64,000 bases of DNA from Annona cherimola (lineage: Eukaryota > Streptophyta > Magnoliopsida > Magnoliales > Annonaceae), in contig CM059971.1 of NCBI GenBank assembly GCA_030490835.1, positions 75,534,224 to 75,598,223 on the forward strand, given 5' to 3'. A program made the translations under genes and the position numbers. This document shows positions 43,438 to 54,967 of this stretch, one piece after another. The number at the start of each line of letters is the position of its first letter. Position 1 is the stretch's first letter. The notes below the pieces were generated by a model. The model made no database searches. It was not told the origin of the DNA and was given only the letters and a program-made list of their open reading frames with translations.

Positions 43438-44343
43438 AGTGTTATTATAGCTAGGTTCGAGGGAGTTCTTAGTTTGGAAAATTTGGAAGGTGTTGAGATC
43501 GTGATTTTGCAAGTAGATTGGGTGGCTGAGATTGTTGTGTAGATTATGGAGCAAATCTGATGGCTGTAATCTGATTTTTTTCTGAATTTGCAAATCGCGA
43601 TCACAAAGGTGGTTCTGGAGGCGGCGGCGTCGTTGGAAGAAAGCAGCAGCGTCAATTGGCATACGGATCAGCCAGAGCAAAGGAAAGAGAGTGTCAGCGC
43701 AGGCTTTTCTTATCTAGTAATGAATACAATAGGGGTGAAAATATCAGTTGGGTTTTCTTGTCAGAAAATAGAGCCAGTATCAATGGATCTCGGCATTGAA
43801 GCAGAATATGGTGGGTTCTTACAGCGATGTGCGGAGAAGTCTCGCCAGCAACAAAGAACGAAGAAAAGAGCAGCGGTTGGCGGGATCTAGCAAAAATAGA
43901 GAAGACGAGCAGCATCTTAAGCTGCAAAGTTCGATGACCGAAAAGGAGTTCTGGTGCAGTGATGACAAAGTCGGGGTTGGGAATCGGCAGCAAGCCCACT
44001 TGTCGACGTTAATTGGTGGTTCGTCGAACCTAACGATGGTGCACAAAGGAGAAGCAGCGTCTGGCGACGGCTTGGGCAACTAGTTGCGTGGATTGTGGAA
44101 GGTGACTAACTGAGGCTGGTGTGTCACGACAGATTGAAGACTTGGCCAAAAAAATTGCAGTTTTTGTTTTACTCATATCCGGTGATCCAGGTCCGATTCT
44201 AGTGATTGAAGAGTCTTTTTTACATTTTAAAGTGCTCTAAATCATGTGAATAGTTTAGATCAGGCAAATTCAACTTATTTTAAAGTTTTTGTTTGAAAAT
44301 TGTCAAATAGAAAAGAAAGTAGTTCTACTTCACAACCAAATTA

Positions 44344-44900
44344 TTCATCAACGTAGATGAGCATAAAGGTTGCTAGTTTTGTAGTAGAGTCATTCAATGG
44401 ACCAAAATGATTTTATACTATAGCAACAACGAGTGAAGAATATTTTGACCCAAAAAAGGACAATGAAAGCATTGAAGAAAGAATTTGAAAAGCCTGAGTG
44501 ATGATGCTTGGTAAGGTATGAAAGATTTGGTAACTAGTATAATTCAGATGTATCTTTTAAATAACTCTTTGAGAGGTAATCGATTTGACAAACTTGGAGA
44601 AAATTTGTACCAAAACTAGAGAATATGTATAAATTCAAATTCTTGACAAATAAATTATATATGAAAAGCAAATTATATCCTCTAAGATTTATAAAGCACA
44701 AAAATTTTGAAAAGCATTTAGATGAATTCAATATGATCATAATAGATTTCATCTGCTTGAGGAGAGGAATAAAAAAGGATGACGTAATAGATTTTAACTG
44801 CTTGAGAAGAGGATTAAAAAGGAGGACAAGTCACTACTTATACTGTCCTTATTGCCAGAGTCGTTTGATCATATTATGACAATCTTGTTGTTCGAGATGT
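44344..44900 (+). pseudogene. Copia gag N-terminal part (UBN2-type), decayed
   Basis: With stops and shifts the sequence reads TNKLYMKSKLYPLRFIKHKN, FEKHLDEFNMIIIDF and LPESFDHIMTILLFEM. These match copia gag TLTNKLYLKKxLYxLRM, HINxFNxIVxDL and LPDSYDHLVTTLLY. It ends at about 44900, where unrelated sequence begins; gag resumes at about 48865. Confidence 0.75.
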
Positions 44901-45096
44901 GATAATTTTCAAAATTTTCATATAATTTTATATTAAATTCACACCATTAAGTATAAAAATGTCAATTAAATATAAGTTTTATGTGAAATTTCGTGAAAAT
45001 TATATTTTTCATAAAATCTTTAATTTTGCTATAAAATAGGTTATTTTGCATTATCTAATTAAAGAAGATATGTTAAAATGAATTAAATGGGCTTAA

Positions 45097-45127
<31 letters not shown>

Positions 45128-48100
45128 TTAAAAATTTAACATGAGTAGGGGTAAATTAATTCTTAGATGAGGTAATTTATATATATGCATTGTTGATAGT
45201 AGAAAATGATATGGAGTAATTTTAAGTGTTTAAAAATAAATTTTAAAGGTTTAAAATGATGTAGGTGAAATTATTAGCTTATTAATAATTGTAAAACATT
45301 TTTTAATGATGCAGATTATCCAAGAAGGGACCCGCATGAGCACTGAACAACCGTGTACTGCCATAGCATAGAAGTGGTATGGTGATCCACCTTCCCCAAT
45401 CCATCTTCCCTAATCCGTCTCCCAAACCAAGCAGCAACGGAGTTGGTCGTCGAATCCAACCTGCTTACCGACAATCAGCCACACCCATCTGTTCCAAACG
45501 CCCCTAATTTCAAGCAGAAATGGCACGACACCCATTTCAAAACCCAACGAGCAGAAACTCCGCCATCACCTATTGAGGGCAGCTATGGCTACCCATCTTC
45601 TACATCCGGCAGCTGCCATGCTAAGCCGCCCTAGCTGTATCTATCCTCCCAGCATCTTCTCCATGCTAAAACGATGCAGCAACGACCAATTTTAAGGCAG
45701 CAATAGCTGAACCCAACCGGCAGCTATTCCATTCATCACTGAACTGGGCAGCAGCTTTTAATCCGACCCTTCTCTGCTTCACCACCGATAGCCATGAAAC
45801 CCACCATTTCAGGCCACCGCCCCTTTCAAATTCGACAATTGCAGCCTCTAATTTCAGCACCAACAAAAACATTCAATCTGCCATCCATTAAATTTGCAGC
45901 AGCCCTTCCCAACTGTGTCGTTCTCTTCCAACCCACCAAATCAACCGACCCTGCCCATCCCCTTTTGAATTTAAGTAAGCGTCCGACCAAGCAAGATTAC
46001 AGCGGCCATTTTTCAGCCCTTGATCGGCACCCATCCCTCCTCAAGCAAGCCGTCGATTTTCCCCCTTTCAAACCCAATTAGAACCAGCCAACCATCTGCA
46101 TCCATGGATTCACCGTCCAACAGCTTCTCCAGTATAGCCGGCAATTCCTCTACTCCATCACTGAACGAACCATAGCAAGCTCCACTGCCCCTTCTCATTT
46201 TTGACGTCGTGCCCACTGCATCTTCCCGATTCCCGGCAGCTAACGCCGGCCACGATCCAGAGCCTCCGAGCTTCACCAGGCAGAAATGGCGAGTCCTTTT
46301 CACCGCCGCCGATCAACAGCAGATTTGCAGCTAGTCGATCTCCTCCAGCCGTCTTAGCTAATCCCATTTGAAGCAACAGCTTCTCTATTTCAGCCAATCC
46401 TTATTTCCCAGCAACATCGTGTCCGCCCAGGCAAATAAGCAATACGTGAAGCAGGCAGCTCACAAAGGCAATGAAATGCATCCCACGTCGGCTGGGGTAT
46501 CTCCCTCCACGTAATCTTACGCTAAGTGCATTGGTTTATAGATTATAGTATATAAAATATCAATTCTTACAAAATTTATGACTTAAAACATTGAATTTAA
46601 ATGCTTATATAAAACACAAAGAGAATAAAGTAAAAGAAAAGAAACAGATTGATCTAAAAATATGAAAGGAGAATTAAAAGTCAATGGATACGAGTACTTA
46701 AGATTCAAAGTTTCACATACGTCTTTTGTAATGGATACATGAAGTGATTATTTAATCCATAAATTATATGTTAAAAGGACAACTAGTCTTATATTATTTT
46801 TGTACTTTCTTTCGAAACCTACAAGACATACCATAATCTTTTTAACCACTTATTTTCATGGAATTAAGTCAATTAGAATTCATTAAGTTTTATAGAAGTT
46901 CATGGGATTCCTTAAGATCATCATGCTTCTTTTCGTGGTCTTAGATTTCTAAGTTTAATATCTTAATTGGCATATATTAGACCTCTACCTTTTGATCATT
47001 TCACCTAATATATGAGAATCATTGTCAAAGTAAGAGTTCAAATACTAGGTAAACATTAAATAGTAAGATATGAAATTAAAAGAAAATATCTTAAATAGTT
47101 AAATCATAATATCTGCTACATTCAACACATGTTACATCCTAAACCCTAGATAATGGGTTTAGCCTAGTATGTTTATAATCAAAATTAAACATAAAATAAT
47201 ATTATATCCAACGTCCATAAAAAACAAGACAATTAAAATCAAAAGAAAGAAGGAAAGGGAAAGCTTATTGATCGGAAGCCCCGATGGTGTCTCGACTACT
47301 CCAAACAACTCACTGTCTCACTTTTTGACTCGTGCTCTTAACTCCTCCCACTTCAAAACCTTAACCCTAGCTCCAAAGACATTCTAAAATATCTTGGGAT
47401 GTTCTTAAGAGGTGTTTATATAGATATCCAGAGAGTATTTGTGCATAGAGCTCATTTTGCGCATGAATTTGTGTATTTTAGCACCCCACACGGTTTGAAC
47501 AATGTGGAGCCTAGATCCACACAATTCAAACCATGTGGCACTCTAGTGATCCTGTTTGCTCCGAAATTTTGATGTTTTGTCTCTTATTTCGCCCCAATTT
47601 GCACTGAAGCTTTCCTAACACATTCCGACATGTTCTAGATTTTATTGGTCATCATTTTAACTCCTTTAAAGCCTTCAAAATTATCAAATTGAGATTTGAA
47701 CTTCTCGAATAGACACTTCTTGCACATTGTACCAAAATGAACAAACTAACTTCAATTGACAATAACTTTTGATCCGAGAGGAATTATGAGAGTCATGATA
47801 TATCAACGAAAAGCATTTTTTGAGCCCTTCGATGTAGCAATTAAGGCTTGCCCGGTCGAGCTTATTTTCGATGTCAAAATATGCTATTTTTGTATGATTC
47901 TGTGCCCCAAATTTGCATTTACTTTTCTATTTTATATGAATCAGTCAATTGCGAGTGTTTTGTGCTAAGTAAAGTTAAATCAATCAAAATATAATTTAAA
48001 ATATCTTAAATACTCAAAATTTTCTTAATTAATATTAAAAATACTTGATACAAAAGCGACTCAATACTCCCTACCTCTCTCATTCACAAGTATAAAGGGA

Positions 48101-48671
48101 TGGGCCTTCACCCCTCTCAAAACAAAACAACCCTCTCCCTCATATGGTGGGGGCCACTCCTTGTGAGACACCTATCAAGTGAGTAGAGCCAAGTAAAGAA
48201 AGCCCTATAGTGGAGATTCGCTCTTTGCTTTGGATGATGTAAATTTTATTTTTATTGCTTTGTAGTTTTTAATATTTGTGGTTGTTAATGTTGCAATTTT
48301 AATTCTTAGATTAGATTTACTCCTTTATCTAATGCTTCGTAATTTTTAGATTAAATTTAATGTAATTTCCTTTCCTACTTTCATAGATAAATTTTATTTA
48401 CGTTTTAATTGTTTTATTAGAATAGATTTAATTAAGTCATTAATTAATTGCAATTTCTTTCTAGCTTCTCTTCTTTAATTTCTTCTCATTTCTTTTTCTT
48501 TCTTCTCTCCTTAACTTCTCTCTCTCCCTTCCTCTCTCCTCTCTCTCTCCTCTCTCCTCTTTCTTCTTTCTCTCTCTAATTCCTCTCTTCCTTCTGTCTT
48601 TACCTCTTTTCTGTTCTCTCTACCTTCTCCACTCTCTTCTCTCCAATTTCTTTCTCTCTTCTCTTCTCTCT

Positions 48672-48718
<47 letters not shown>

Positions 48719-48864
48719 ATCTATTTTTTTATTGCAAGTAAATCTTAAACAATTCAAAATCTTATCGCTTCTCTTTGAATTTGACCCGAATCATTACTAT
48801 TCTACACTATCTTCCGCATAATCTTAGTTTTAATGTGTTTTGGTTCATTTTAATTAAATTGATG
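44901..48864. mobile_element. Nested insertion of about 4 kb inside copia gag, unclassified
   Basis: It interrupts gag between LPESFDHIMTILLFEM and the later NETSKKNN region. The left edge, TGATAATTTTCAAAATTTTC, looks like a retrotransposon LTR start. 45330-46500 is GC-richer with CAGCAGC/CCGGCAGC motifs but no conserved frame, and 47240-48000 has scattered short frames only. An AAT run lies at 45098-45125. A TATAAA at about 48092 and a 240-bp CT-rich tract at 48480-48720 follow. No long matching terminal repeats were found, so it may be a truncated or non-autonomous LTR element, or more than one insertion. Confidence 0.5.
48480..48720 (+). repeat. CT-rich low-complexity tract
   Basis: About 240 bases almost entirely C and T, ending in a long perfect CT run (about 48678-48716). 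It gives rise to a spurious Arg/Glu repeat frame on the minus strand. Confidence 0.9.
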
Positions 48865-49640
48865 ATTATAGTACTCTTAAAGACAAGCACTTAGTTCGCG
48901 TCAAGAAGGATATCTTGGAACTTGATGTTGTTGCTTTTTTTATTGACGAATGAGACTAGCAAAAAGAATAACAGTAATGGATCATCAGATGGTGAGAGTG
49001 GTTTGATTATGACAGGCGGTCGATGATATAAGAGATGATCGTCAAATAGTCCAAACAAATTTAGAAGTTCATTCCAATTGAATAGAGCCATTAAGTGCTA
49101 GTAACATGGTAAGAAAGGCCATATAAAGAGAGCCTGTTATAAGTGGAAAAAGAGTTAAAAGAAATATAAAGGAAAAGATAAGGTAGATGAAGTTGAATCA
49201 TTTAATTATTCCTCAATTGTTGTGGGCTTCGATAATAATGTGTTGCTTATGGCAGAAGTATCTGTAGATAATGACGATCGAATTTTGAATTCTTTTTTTT
49301 CACATGTACAGCGAAGGAACAATTTGCTACATACAAGGAAAGCAGTAGTGATGCTACGAGGATAACAAATAAGATATAGAGCAGAGTTGCTGATATTGAT
49401 ACAATAAGATTTTTCATGTTTGATGGAGTCGTATGGACATTAGCTAATGTGAAGCATGTTCTTGATTTACGGATGAATTTGATTTCATTATGAATGTTAT
49501 ACTCATGAAGGCACGATATTTCTGTTGGAGGTGGATTCCTTAAAGTAACAATGGGTTCTATGATTGTGATGAAAGATTAAAAGTCTAGAAGCCTATATAA
49601 ACTAGTAGGAAGTGTGTCGATAGGCAAAGTTCATGTGAAG
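48865..49640 (+). pseudogene. Copia gag C-terminal and protease-proximal part, decayed
   Basis: NETSKKNNSNGSSDGESG is followed by a zinc knuckle at about 49096-49137: TGC, two stops, then HGKKGHIKRAC, so the second Cys is now His. Further on, FDGVVWTLANVKHVLD, LRMNLIS, ISVGGGFLKVTMGSMIVMKD and SLYKLVGSVSIGK match the segment between protease and GAG-pre-integrase of Tnt1/Tork-like copia elements. There are multiple stops. Confidence 0.75.
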
Positions 49641-49943
49641 TCCCAAGTTGTAGGTACAGATGGGGCACTTACGTCTAGTTCTATGTTCAGTAGAAGAATC
49701 TCTAGTCAAGATCGCAATGAAGCGGTGAAAGAGATGAAGTCAATGAAGATCATATTGTAGAGGTGAGTTGTACCTGACACTCAAGATGGGTGTGAACAGT
49801 TGGGCCGGGGAGTTACAGTGATTGACCATGCAAGTTTTAGCATGGTTAGATGAATGTTGAAGAATGAAAAGCGAGTACAGACACAAGTTTCTCCATGAGC
49901 TGATTACTTTGTTGTGTACAGAATTAAAGTTAATGTGGAGATT

Positions 49944-50263
49944 TATTGAGTGAATCTTATATTTTGCATATTTTAAGTGTGTGCATAGATTCACATAAGG
50001 TGAGAGTCTACAATTACATATGTAATTGTGTATATATGTGAGAGCTATAAATAGATATGTGGTTTATAGAGTTTAGCATCATAGAAAAAAAAGAGAATCC
50101 TAATGAGAGATTATGTGAGAGAGGTAGTCTATTGCTTGTGAGAGAAAAGTTATAATTATAATTATTATTACTTAGTGAGTTTCTCTTTTCTCTAGTTGAG
50201 TAGGTGTCTAGCTGAACCACGTAAATTCTTTATATTTTGTGTGCTTGCTTCTCAACCCTAACA
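49944..50263 (+). repeat. 3' LTR of the old copia element
   Basis: 320 bp, preceded by a weak polypurine stretch (AATGTGGAGATT) and followed by the TGTAT duplication. Confidence 0.85.
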
Positions 50264-50939
50264 TGTATGACTATAATTAATGACTAAAGCAAGCATATGA
50301 AGAGAAAGGCGGATTAAAGTACATAAATCAAAATGCAAAGCATCTAATATTGTACCCATTTATAATTTAACACTTTATAAAGATGATAACTTCTTGGACT
50401 CATCAACTGAAGTTCCTTCTCAGCCTCTTTCAGTTTCAGAACGTAATATTCATTGTAAAAAGATTGTTGGGTCCGTTTTGATGTGGGTATATTTCTTGTT
50501 TCCTATAGAGTGTTAGCCATGAAAGATTCTATTGGCTCCTCAAGTTGAAATCCATACTTTGATTGCATAATTTCTTCTCGGATTTTCCGCCCTTCACCTG
50601 GCCATGTGCTGAATCAGCTGATGGGACCTCAATTCCCATGGCCTCGACTAACCTATAACTGGTCTTATTTTGAAGTAATTAAGTGAATGCATATGAAATC
50701 ACAATTGAGGAATTCGCATGCACTATTTTTTTGAAGATAATTTGCACGCACTATTGAAGCTGCAAAAACACCATGAGGACCATGTCCAAGTATGCATTTT
50801 TGAAGCAATCTGATCAGTAGAGTAAATTTTCCAATGCAAATTATGGATCTGAACCAAAAAAATGGAGAATAACAAGCAGGTATGGGGAAATTTGAAGAAA
50901 TTTAATACCTTCGGAAGAGGGTGAGTATTTCTATGAGGG

Positions 50940-51171
50940 TGTAAAACAGTAGAGAAGAAAGAAATTTCTGTGTCATTTCTGTATTTATACATATTTTTGC
51001 TAGTCTATCTAAGGTAAAGTCTATATTTACATCATATACTGAATCCTGTAAACAAGGCAAGCCAACTATAATGCTTATTCTGTAATAAGCAAATAAGGTA
51101 AGCTAACTGTAATGCTTATTCTGTAGCTTAAGTAAATAAGGCAAGCCAACTGTAATGCTTATTCTGTAACA
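50940..51171 (-). repeat. 3' LTR of the young copia element
   Basis: 232 bp, ending at the outer side of the minus-strand element. It contains three imperfect units of about 40 bp with AATGCTTATTCTGTA, and a TATA box GTATAAATAC on the minus strand at 50990-50981. Confidence 0.95.
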
Positions 51172-51178
51172 CTCCCCC

Positions 51179-52165
51179 TCAAGCTGGAGCATAAATGTTA
51201 ATCATGCCCAGCTTGTTACAAAGATATTCAATCCGAGTCCCATTTAATGCCTTTGTGAAAATATCTCCCAGTTGTTCTCCAGTCTTCACATATCCTGTGG
51301 AAATCAGATTTTCTTGGATCTTCTCTCTAATAAAGTGACAATCTACTTCTATATGTTTAGTTCTTTCATGATATATTGGATTTGAGGCGATATGAATAGC
51401 TGCTTGATTGTCGCACCAAAGTTTTACTGGCATGGATATCTTTATTCCGATCTCAATTAAGAGATGATACAACCACATAATTTCACACGTGGCTTGTGCC
51501 ATGGCTCTGTATTCTGATTCTGCACTAGACCGAGATACCACACTCTGTTTCTTGCTCTTCCAAGATATAAGGTTTCCACCAACAAAGACACAAAATCCTG
51601 TAGTAGATCGTCTATCAATTTTAGATCCAGCCCAGTCAGCATCTGTAAAACACTCAATTTGAGCATGTCCATGATTGCTATATAATATGCCCAAGCTAGG
51701 AGCCCTTTTTAAATAGCATAAAATCTGCTCCAAGGTTGCCCAATGCTTCACTGTAGGTGCAGACATAAACTAACTGACTATACTTACTGCATAAGCAATA
51801 TCTGGACGAGTCACTGTAAGGTAGTTTAATTTCCCAACCAATCTTCTATATCTTTCTGGATTATCAAAGGGATCACCATCATCATTTGTCAGATGTATGT
51901 TCGGGATTATTGGTGTGCTACATGGCTTGGCTTCCATCTTTCCAGTTTCTGCAAGCAAGTCAAGAACATATTTCCTTTGTGACAATAAAATTCCCTTTTT
52001 GCTTCTTGATACTTCTACTCCCAGAAAATATTTTAGCTCTCCCAAGTCCTTTGTGTGAAACTTGGAATGCATAAACAGTTTCAGAGAAGAAATTCCTGCA
52101 CAATCATTTCCCGTAATGACAATGTCATCAACATAAACAACGAGAAGAATAATACCAGATGCTGA
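51179..52165 (-). pseudogene. Copia polyprotein, 3' part: end of reverse transcriptase and RNase H
   Basis: Continues the reverse transcriptase after the composite insert, starting SASGIILLVVYVDD with the catalytic YVDD near 52135-52124. It goes on through HTKDLGELKYFLGVEV, RKYVLDLL and GKLNYLTVTRPDIAYAVS. A single in-frame TAG at 51772-51770 then interrupts it. RNase H follows with DADWAGSKIDRRSTTGFC, SSAESEYRAMAQA and CDNQAAIHIA, ending near 51179 next to the polypurine tract. The stop is the only lesion in this part. Because of the stop, the frameshift further upstream and the insert, the protein is not made intact. Confidence 0.92.
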
Positions 52166-52550
52166 CTGTTGTTCCGGCCTCGTGAGAAAGAATATATCAT
52201 AATTCATTCCATACACTTGGTTAAAGATAAAATTGTTTTCCTACGACTTTGGAAATAAATGCTTAATTAATTTCCCAGCAAAATTTTAAAGCATCTAATT
52301 CTTTAACCGAGTCCGAAAAGTATATCACAGAAATATTTTGCATTGTGTTCCACATTCTGATTTTACATCTCTAACGAGAAAACCCTTGATTAAAAGAGCT
52401 GAATACAATGGTCCATAAAAAAAATGCTTAATAATAATAAAGTGCGTAGAAGATCCTTCTACGTCTTTACAAGTGCACGAAAAATCGTGTCTAACAAAAA
52501 TGTAAAGATAAATGAGTACACTTCGCCCCGCGCCGTGACTCGAATGTGAG

Positions 52551-52690
52551 GTATATGACGCCACGCGCCATAACTTGAATATGAAGTACATGACGCCACG
52601 CGCCATGACTTAAATATGGGGTATATGACGCCACGCGCCATAATTTGAATATGAGGTACATGACGCCACGCGCCATGACATAAATATGAG
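52551..52690 (+). repeat. 35-bp tandem array
   Basis: About four units of the form GTATATGACGCCACGCGCCA followed by TAACTTGAATATGAG. Just to the right (about 52795-52880) two or three units with ACCAGCGT(G/C)TCCCGCTTTCA follow. Confidence 0.85.
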
Positions 52691-52981
52691 TTTACGCTTA
52701 GCCCGTCGACCAGCGATGACTCGGTTTGGGAACTAGTGAGAGGCCCGTCGGCTACACTAGTGACCCTACACAGCAAACTAAGTGCGCTCTTAGCTTCTGG
52801 ATTTACACAGCAGACCAGCGTGTCCCGCTTTCAGCTTCTGTACTTGTACAAGAAACCAGCGTCTCCCGCTTTCAGCCTCTGGATTGAATAATTGGGTGGT
52901 TTTACCAAGAAATGGATTTAACCGGGTTTAAAAGTATTTTTAGGTCAACTTTGACCATTAAAAAGGGTTTGAGCCCAACTG

Positions 52982-53503
52982 GGCTTGTTGGGGGATTTTT
53001 GAGCCATCTTGGGCTTTTTGGAGATTTTTGAGCTATCTCAAGCTTTTTGGAGGGTTGGTAGCCATCTTGGGCTTTTTTGTAGAGTTTTGGGCCATCATGG
53101 GCTTTTTGAAGAGTTTTGAGCCAGCTTGGGCTTTTTTTGAGGGTTTTTAGCCATCTTGGGCTTTTTGGAAAATTTTGAGCCAGCTTGGGCTTTTTGGAGA
53201 GTTTTTAGCCATCTTGGGCTTTTTGGAGAGTTTTTAGCCATCTTGGGCTTTTTGGAGATTTTTGGGCCAACTTGGGCTTTTTGGAAAATTTTCAGCCAGC
53301 TTGGGCTTTTTGGAGAATTTTTAGCCATCTTGGGATTTTTGGAGATTTTTGGGCCAGCTTGGGCTTTTTGGAGAGTTTTTAGCCATCTTGGGCTTTTTGG
53401 AGATTTTTGGGCCAGCTCGGGCTTTTTGGAAAATTTTGAGCCAGCTTGGGCTTTTTTGGAAAATTTTGAGCCAGCTTGGGCTTTTTAGAGATTTTTGGCT
53501 CGG
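52982..53503 (+). repeat. 29-bp tandem array, about 18 units
   Basis: The unit is GGGCTTTTTGGAGAGTTTTT then AGCCATCTT, alternating with variants ending GAGCCAGCTT or GGGCCAGCTT. Because 29 is not a multiple of three and the units lack stops, long frames are open on both strands. They are artefacts of the repeat. Confidence 0.9.
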
Positions 53504-53684
53504 ATTGAGCGAAGAAGTCGTCATCATTTTTTTTTTTTGATATATATATATATATGTATATATATATTTATATAATCTTAGAAGTCAAAATCTTAATTTT
53601 TGGATGCCTTTGAATATATATGTATATTCTGATATATTTTTATAGAAAATACATATATATTTATTTTTATTTTCAAAAGAGGGA

Positions 53685-54740
53685 AAATATACTTAACCCG
53701 TGTGTCAATTCAACCCGCCAGTCGGGGAGTATCCACGTTGGGAAAAGTAGTTTTTGAAAATAATATATATGTATATATATATTTATATATAAATAATATA
53801 CATATATATATTTTTATAGGAGAAAATATACTTAACCCGTGTGTCAATTCAACCCGCCAGTCGGGGAGTATCCACGTTGGGAAAAGTAGTTTTTGAAAAT
53901 AATATATATGTATATATATATTTATATATAAATAATATACATATATATATTTTTGTAGGAGCAAATATACTTAACCCGTGTGTCAGTTCAACCCGCCAGT
54001 CGGGGAGTATCCACGTTGGGAAAAGTAGTTTTTGAAAATAATATATATGTATATATATTTATATATAAATAATATACATATATATATTTTTATAGGAGAA
54101 AATATACTTAACCCGTGTGTCAATTCAACCCGCCAGTCGGGGAGTATCCACGCTGGGAAAAGTAGTTTTTGAAAATAATATATATGTATATATATATTTA
54201 TATATAAATAATATACATATATATATTTTTGTAGGAGCAAATATACTTAACCCGTGTGTCAGTTCAACCCGCCAGTCGGGGAGTATCCACGTTGGGAAAA
54301 GTAGTTTTTGAAAATAATATATATGTATATATATTTATATATAAATAATATACATATATATATTTTTATAGGAGAAAATATACTTAACCCGTGTGTCAAT
54401 TCAACCCGCCAGTCGGGGAGTATCCACGTTGGGAAAAGTAGTTTTTGAAAATAATATAATATATATGTATATATATATTTATATATAAATAATATACATA
54501 TATATATTTTTATAGGAGAAAATATACTTAACCCGTGTGTCAATTCAACCCGCCAGTCGGGGAGTATCCACGTTAGGAAAAGTAGTTTTTGAAAATAATA
54601 TATATGTATATATATATTTATATATAAATAATATACATATATATATTTTTATAGGAGAAAATATACTTAACCCGTGTGTCAATTCAACCCGCCAGTCGGG
54701 GAGTATCCACGCTGGGAAAAGTAGTTTTTGAAAATAATAT
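53685..54740 (+). repeat. Tandem array of about 138-bp units, 8 copies, with an AT palindrome
   Basis: Eight near-identical units of about 136-146 bp each hold a unique half (ACTTAACCCGTGTGTCAATT, then AACCCGCCAGTCGGGGAGTA and TCCACGTTGGGAAAAGTAG) and an AT half. The AT half runs from about ATATATATGTATATATATA to ATATACATATATATAT and is nearly palindromic. Units differ by single substitutions (GTCAATT/GTCAGTT, ACGTTGG/ACGCTGG) and a 5-bp indel. Confidence 0.93.
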
Positions 54741-54931
54741 ATATGTATATATATATTTATATATAATATATATATATATATATATTAAAAAAAACTCAAA
54801 AATATATATCTGAGAACTCACCTTCCCTCTTTTTTTTTTTTTTGAGCGCGGGAGAGATCTCTCTCTTGCTCGTCCTCGCCCTCTCCTCGCTCGTCGTTGT
54901 TGTTTTTCTCCCCAAATGAGTAGCCGAGGGG

Positions 54932-54942
54932 CTATATTTATA
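54932..54942 (-). promoter_or_regulatory. TATA box of a leftward promoter in the composite insert
   Basis: On the minus strand CCTATAAATATAGCCC is a near-ideal plant TATA element. About 30 bases downstream lies a CAACAACGACGAGC-rich, leader-like segment with CT/GA tracts (54840-54905). Transcription would run left through the 138-bp and 29-bp arrays. Confidence 0.6.
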
Positions 54943-54967
54943 GGCTTTTGGCCAAGCTTGGTGCGAG

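Larger units (their letters stand above)
43049..50268 (+). mobile_element. Old Ty1/copia retrotransposon in the PPI A'/B' intron
   Basis: LTRs at 43054-43437 and 49944-50263 begin TATTG(T/A)GTG and end CTCAACCCTAACA. They are flanked by a 5-bp duplication TGTAT at 43049-43053 and 50264-50268. The LTRs are clearly diverged and differ by a 60-bp indel. A damaged primer-binding site (GTTATTATAGCTAGGTTCGA against the usual TGGTATCAGAGC then TAGGTTCGA) follows the 5' LTR. Gag and the start of the protease/pre-integrase region remain; integrase, reverse transcriptase and RNase H are gone. Gag is split by a nested insertion. Insertion into the intron is shown by colinearity of both flanks with 13620-13760. 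Confidence 0.85.
34718..50639 (-). pseudogene. Decayed second copy of the PPI-like gene, split by two LTR retrotransposons
   Basis: Exons can be aligned with the copy at 11458-13949: D' about 34718-34888, C' about 35010-35180, B' about 35415-35492 plus 42894-43010, and A' about 50390-50600. Frameshifts and stops occur in each. Matching landmarks include AGTCTGATATTC (D'), CTTGACTGAG and GCAGTGACTCAATTTCC (C'), GTAGCACTTACTCATATTGC (B') and CCGTTTTGATGTGGGTATAT (A'). The copy keeps an ATG at 50639 opening with MGIEVPSADSAHGQVK, the MG(V/I)EV start typical of PPI proteins, which the other copy has lost. Exons E and F were not found. It cannot make a protein. Confidence 0.75.

Noticed and set aside
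48511..48720. Arg/Glu-rich 69-codon minus-strand frame
   Set aside because: Translation of a CT microsatellite tract.
52166..52606. Treating MYGMNYDIFFLTRPEQQ before SASGIILLVVYVDD as part of reverse transcriptase
   Set aside because: Copia reverse transcriptases read VFYR(Q/H)xxSG directly into LVVYVDD, so these residues are encoded by the insert, not the copia.
53095..53540. Lys/Ser/Pro and Phe/Trp repeat proteins on both strands
   Set aside because: Translations of the 29-bp array, which lacks stops in most frames; no sign of selection for a protein.
53685..54740. Regularly spaced repeats reminiscent of a CRISPR array
   Set aside because: The whole 138-bp unit, including the would-be spacers, is repeated. 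This is a plant tandem array inside a transposon, not repeats with unique spacers.
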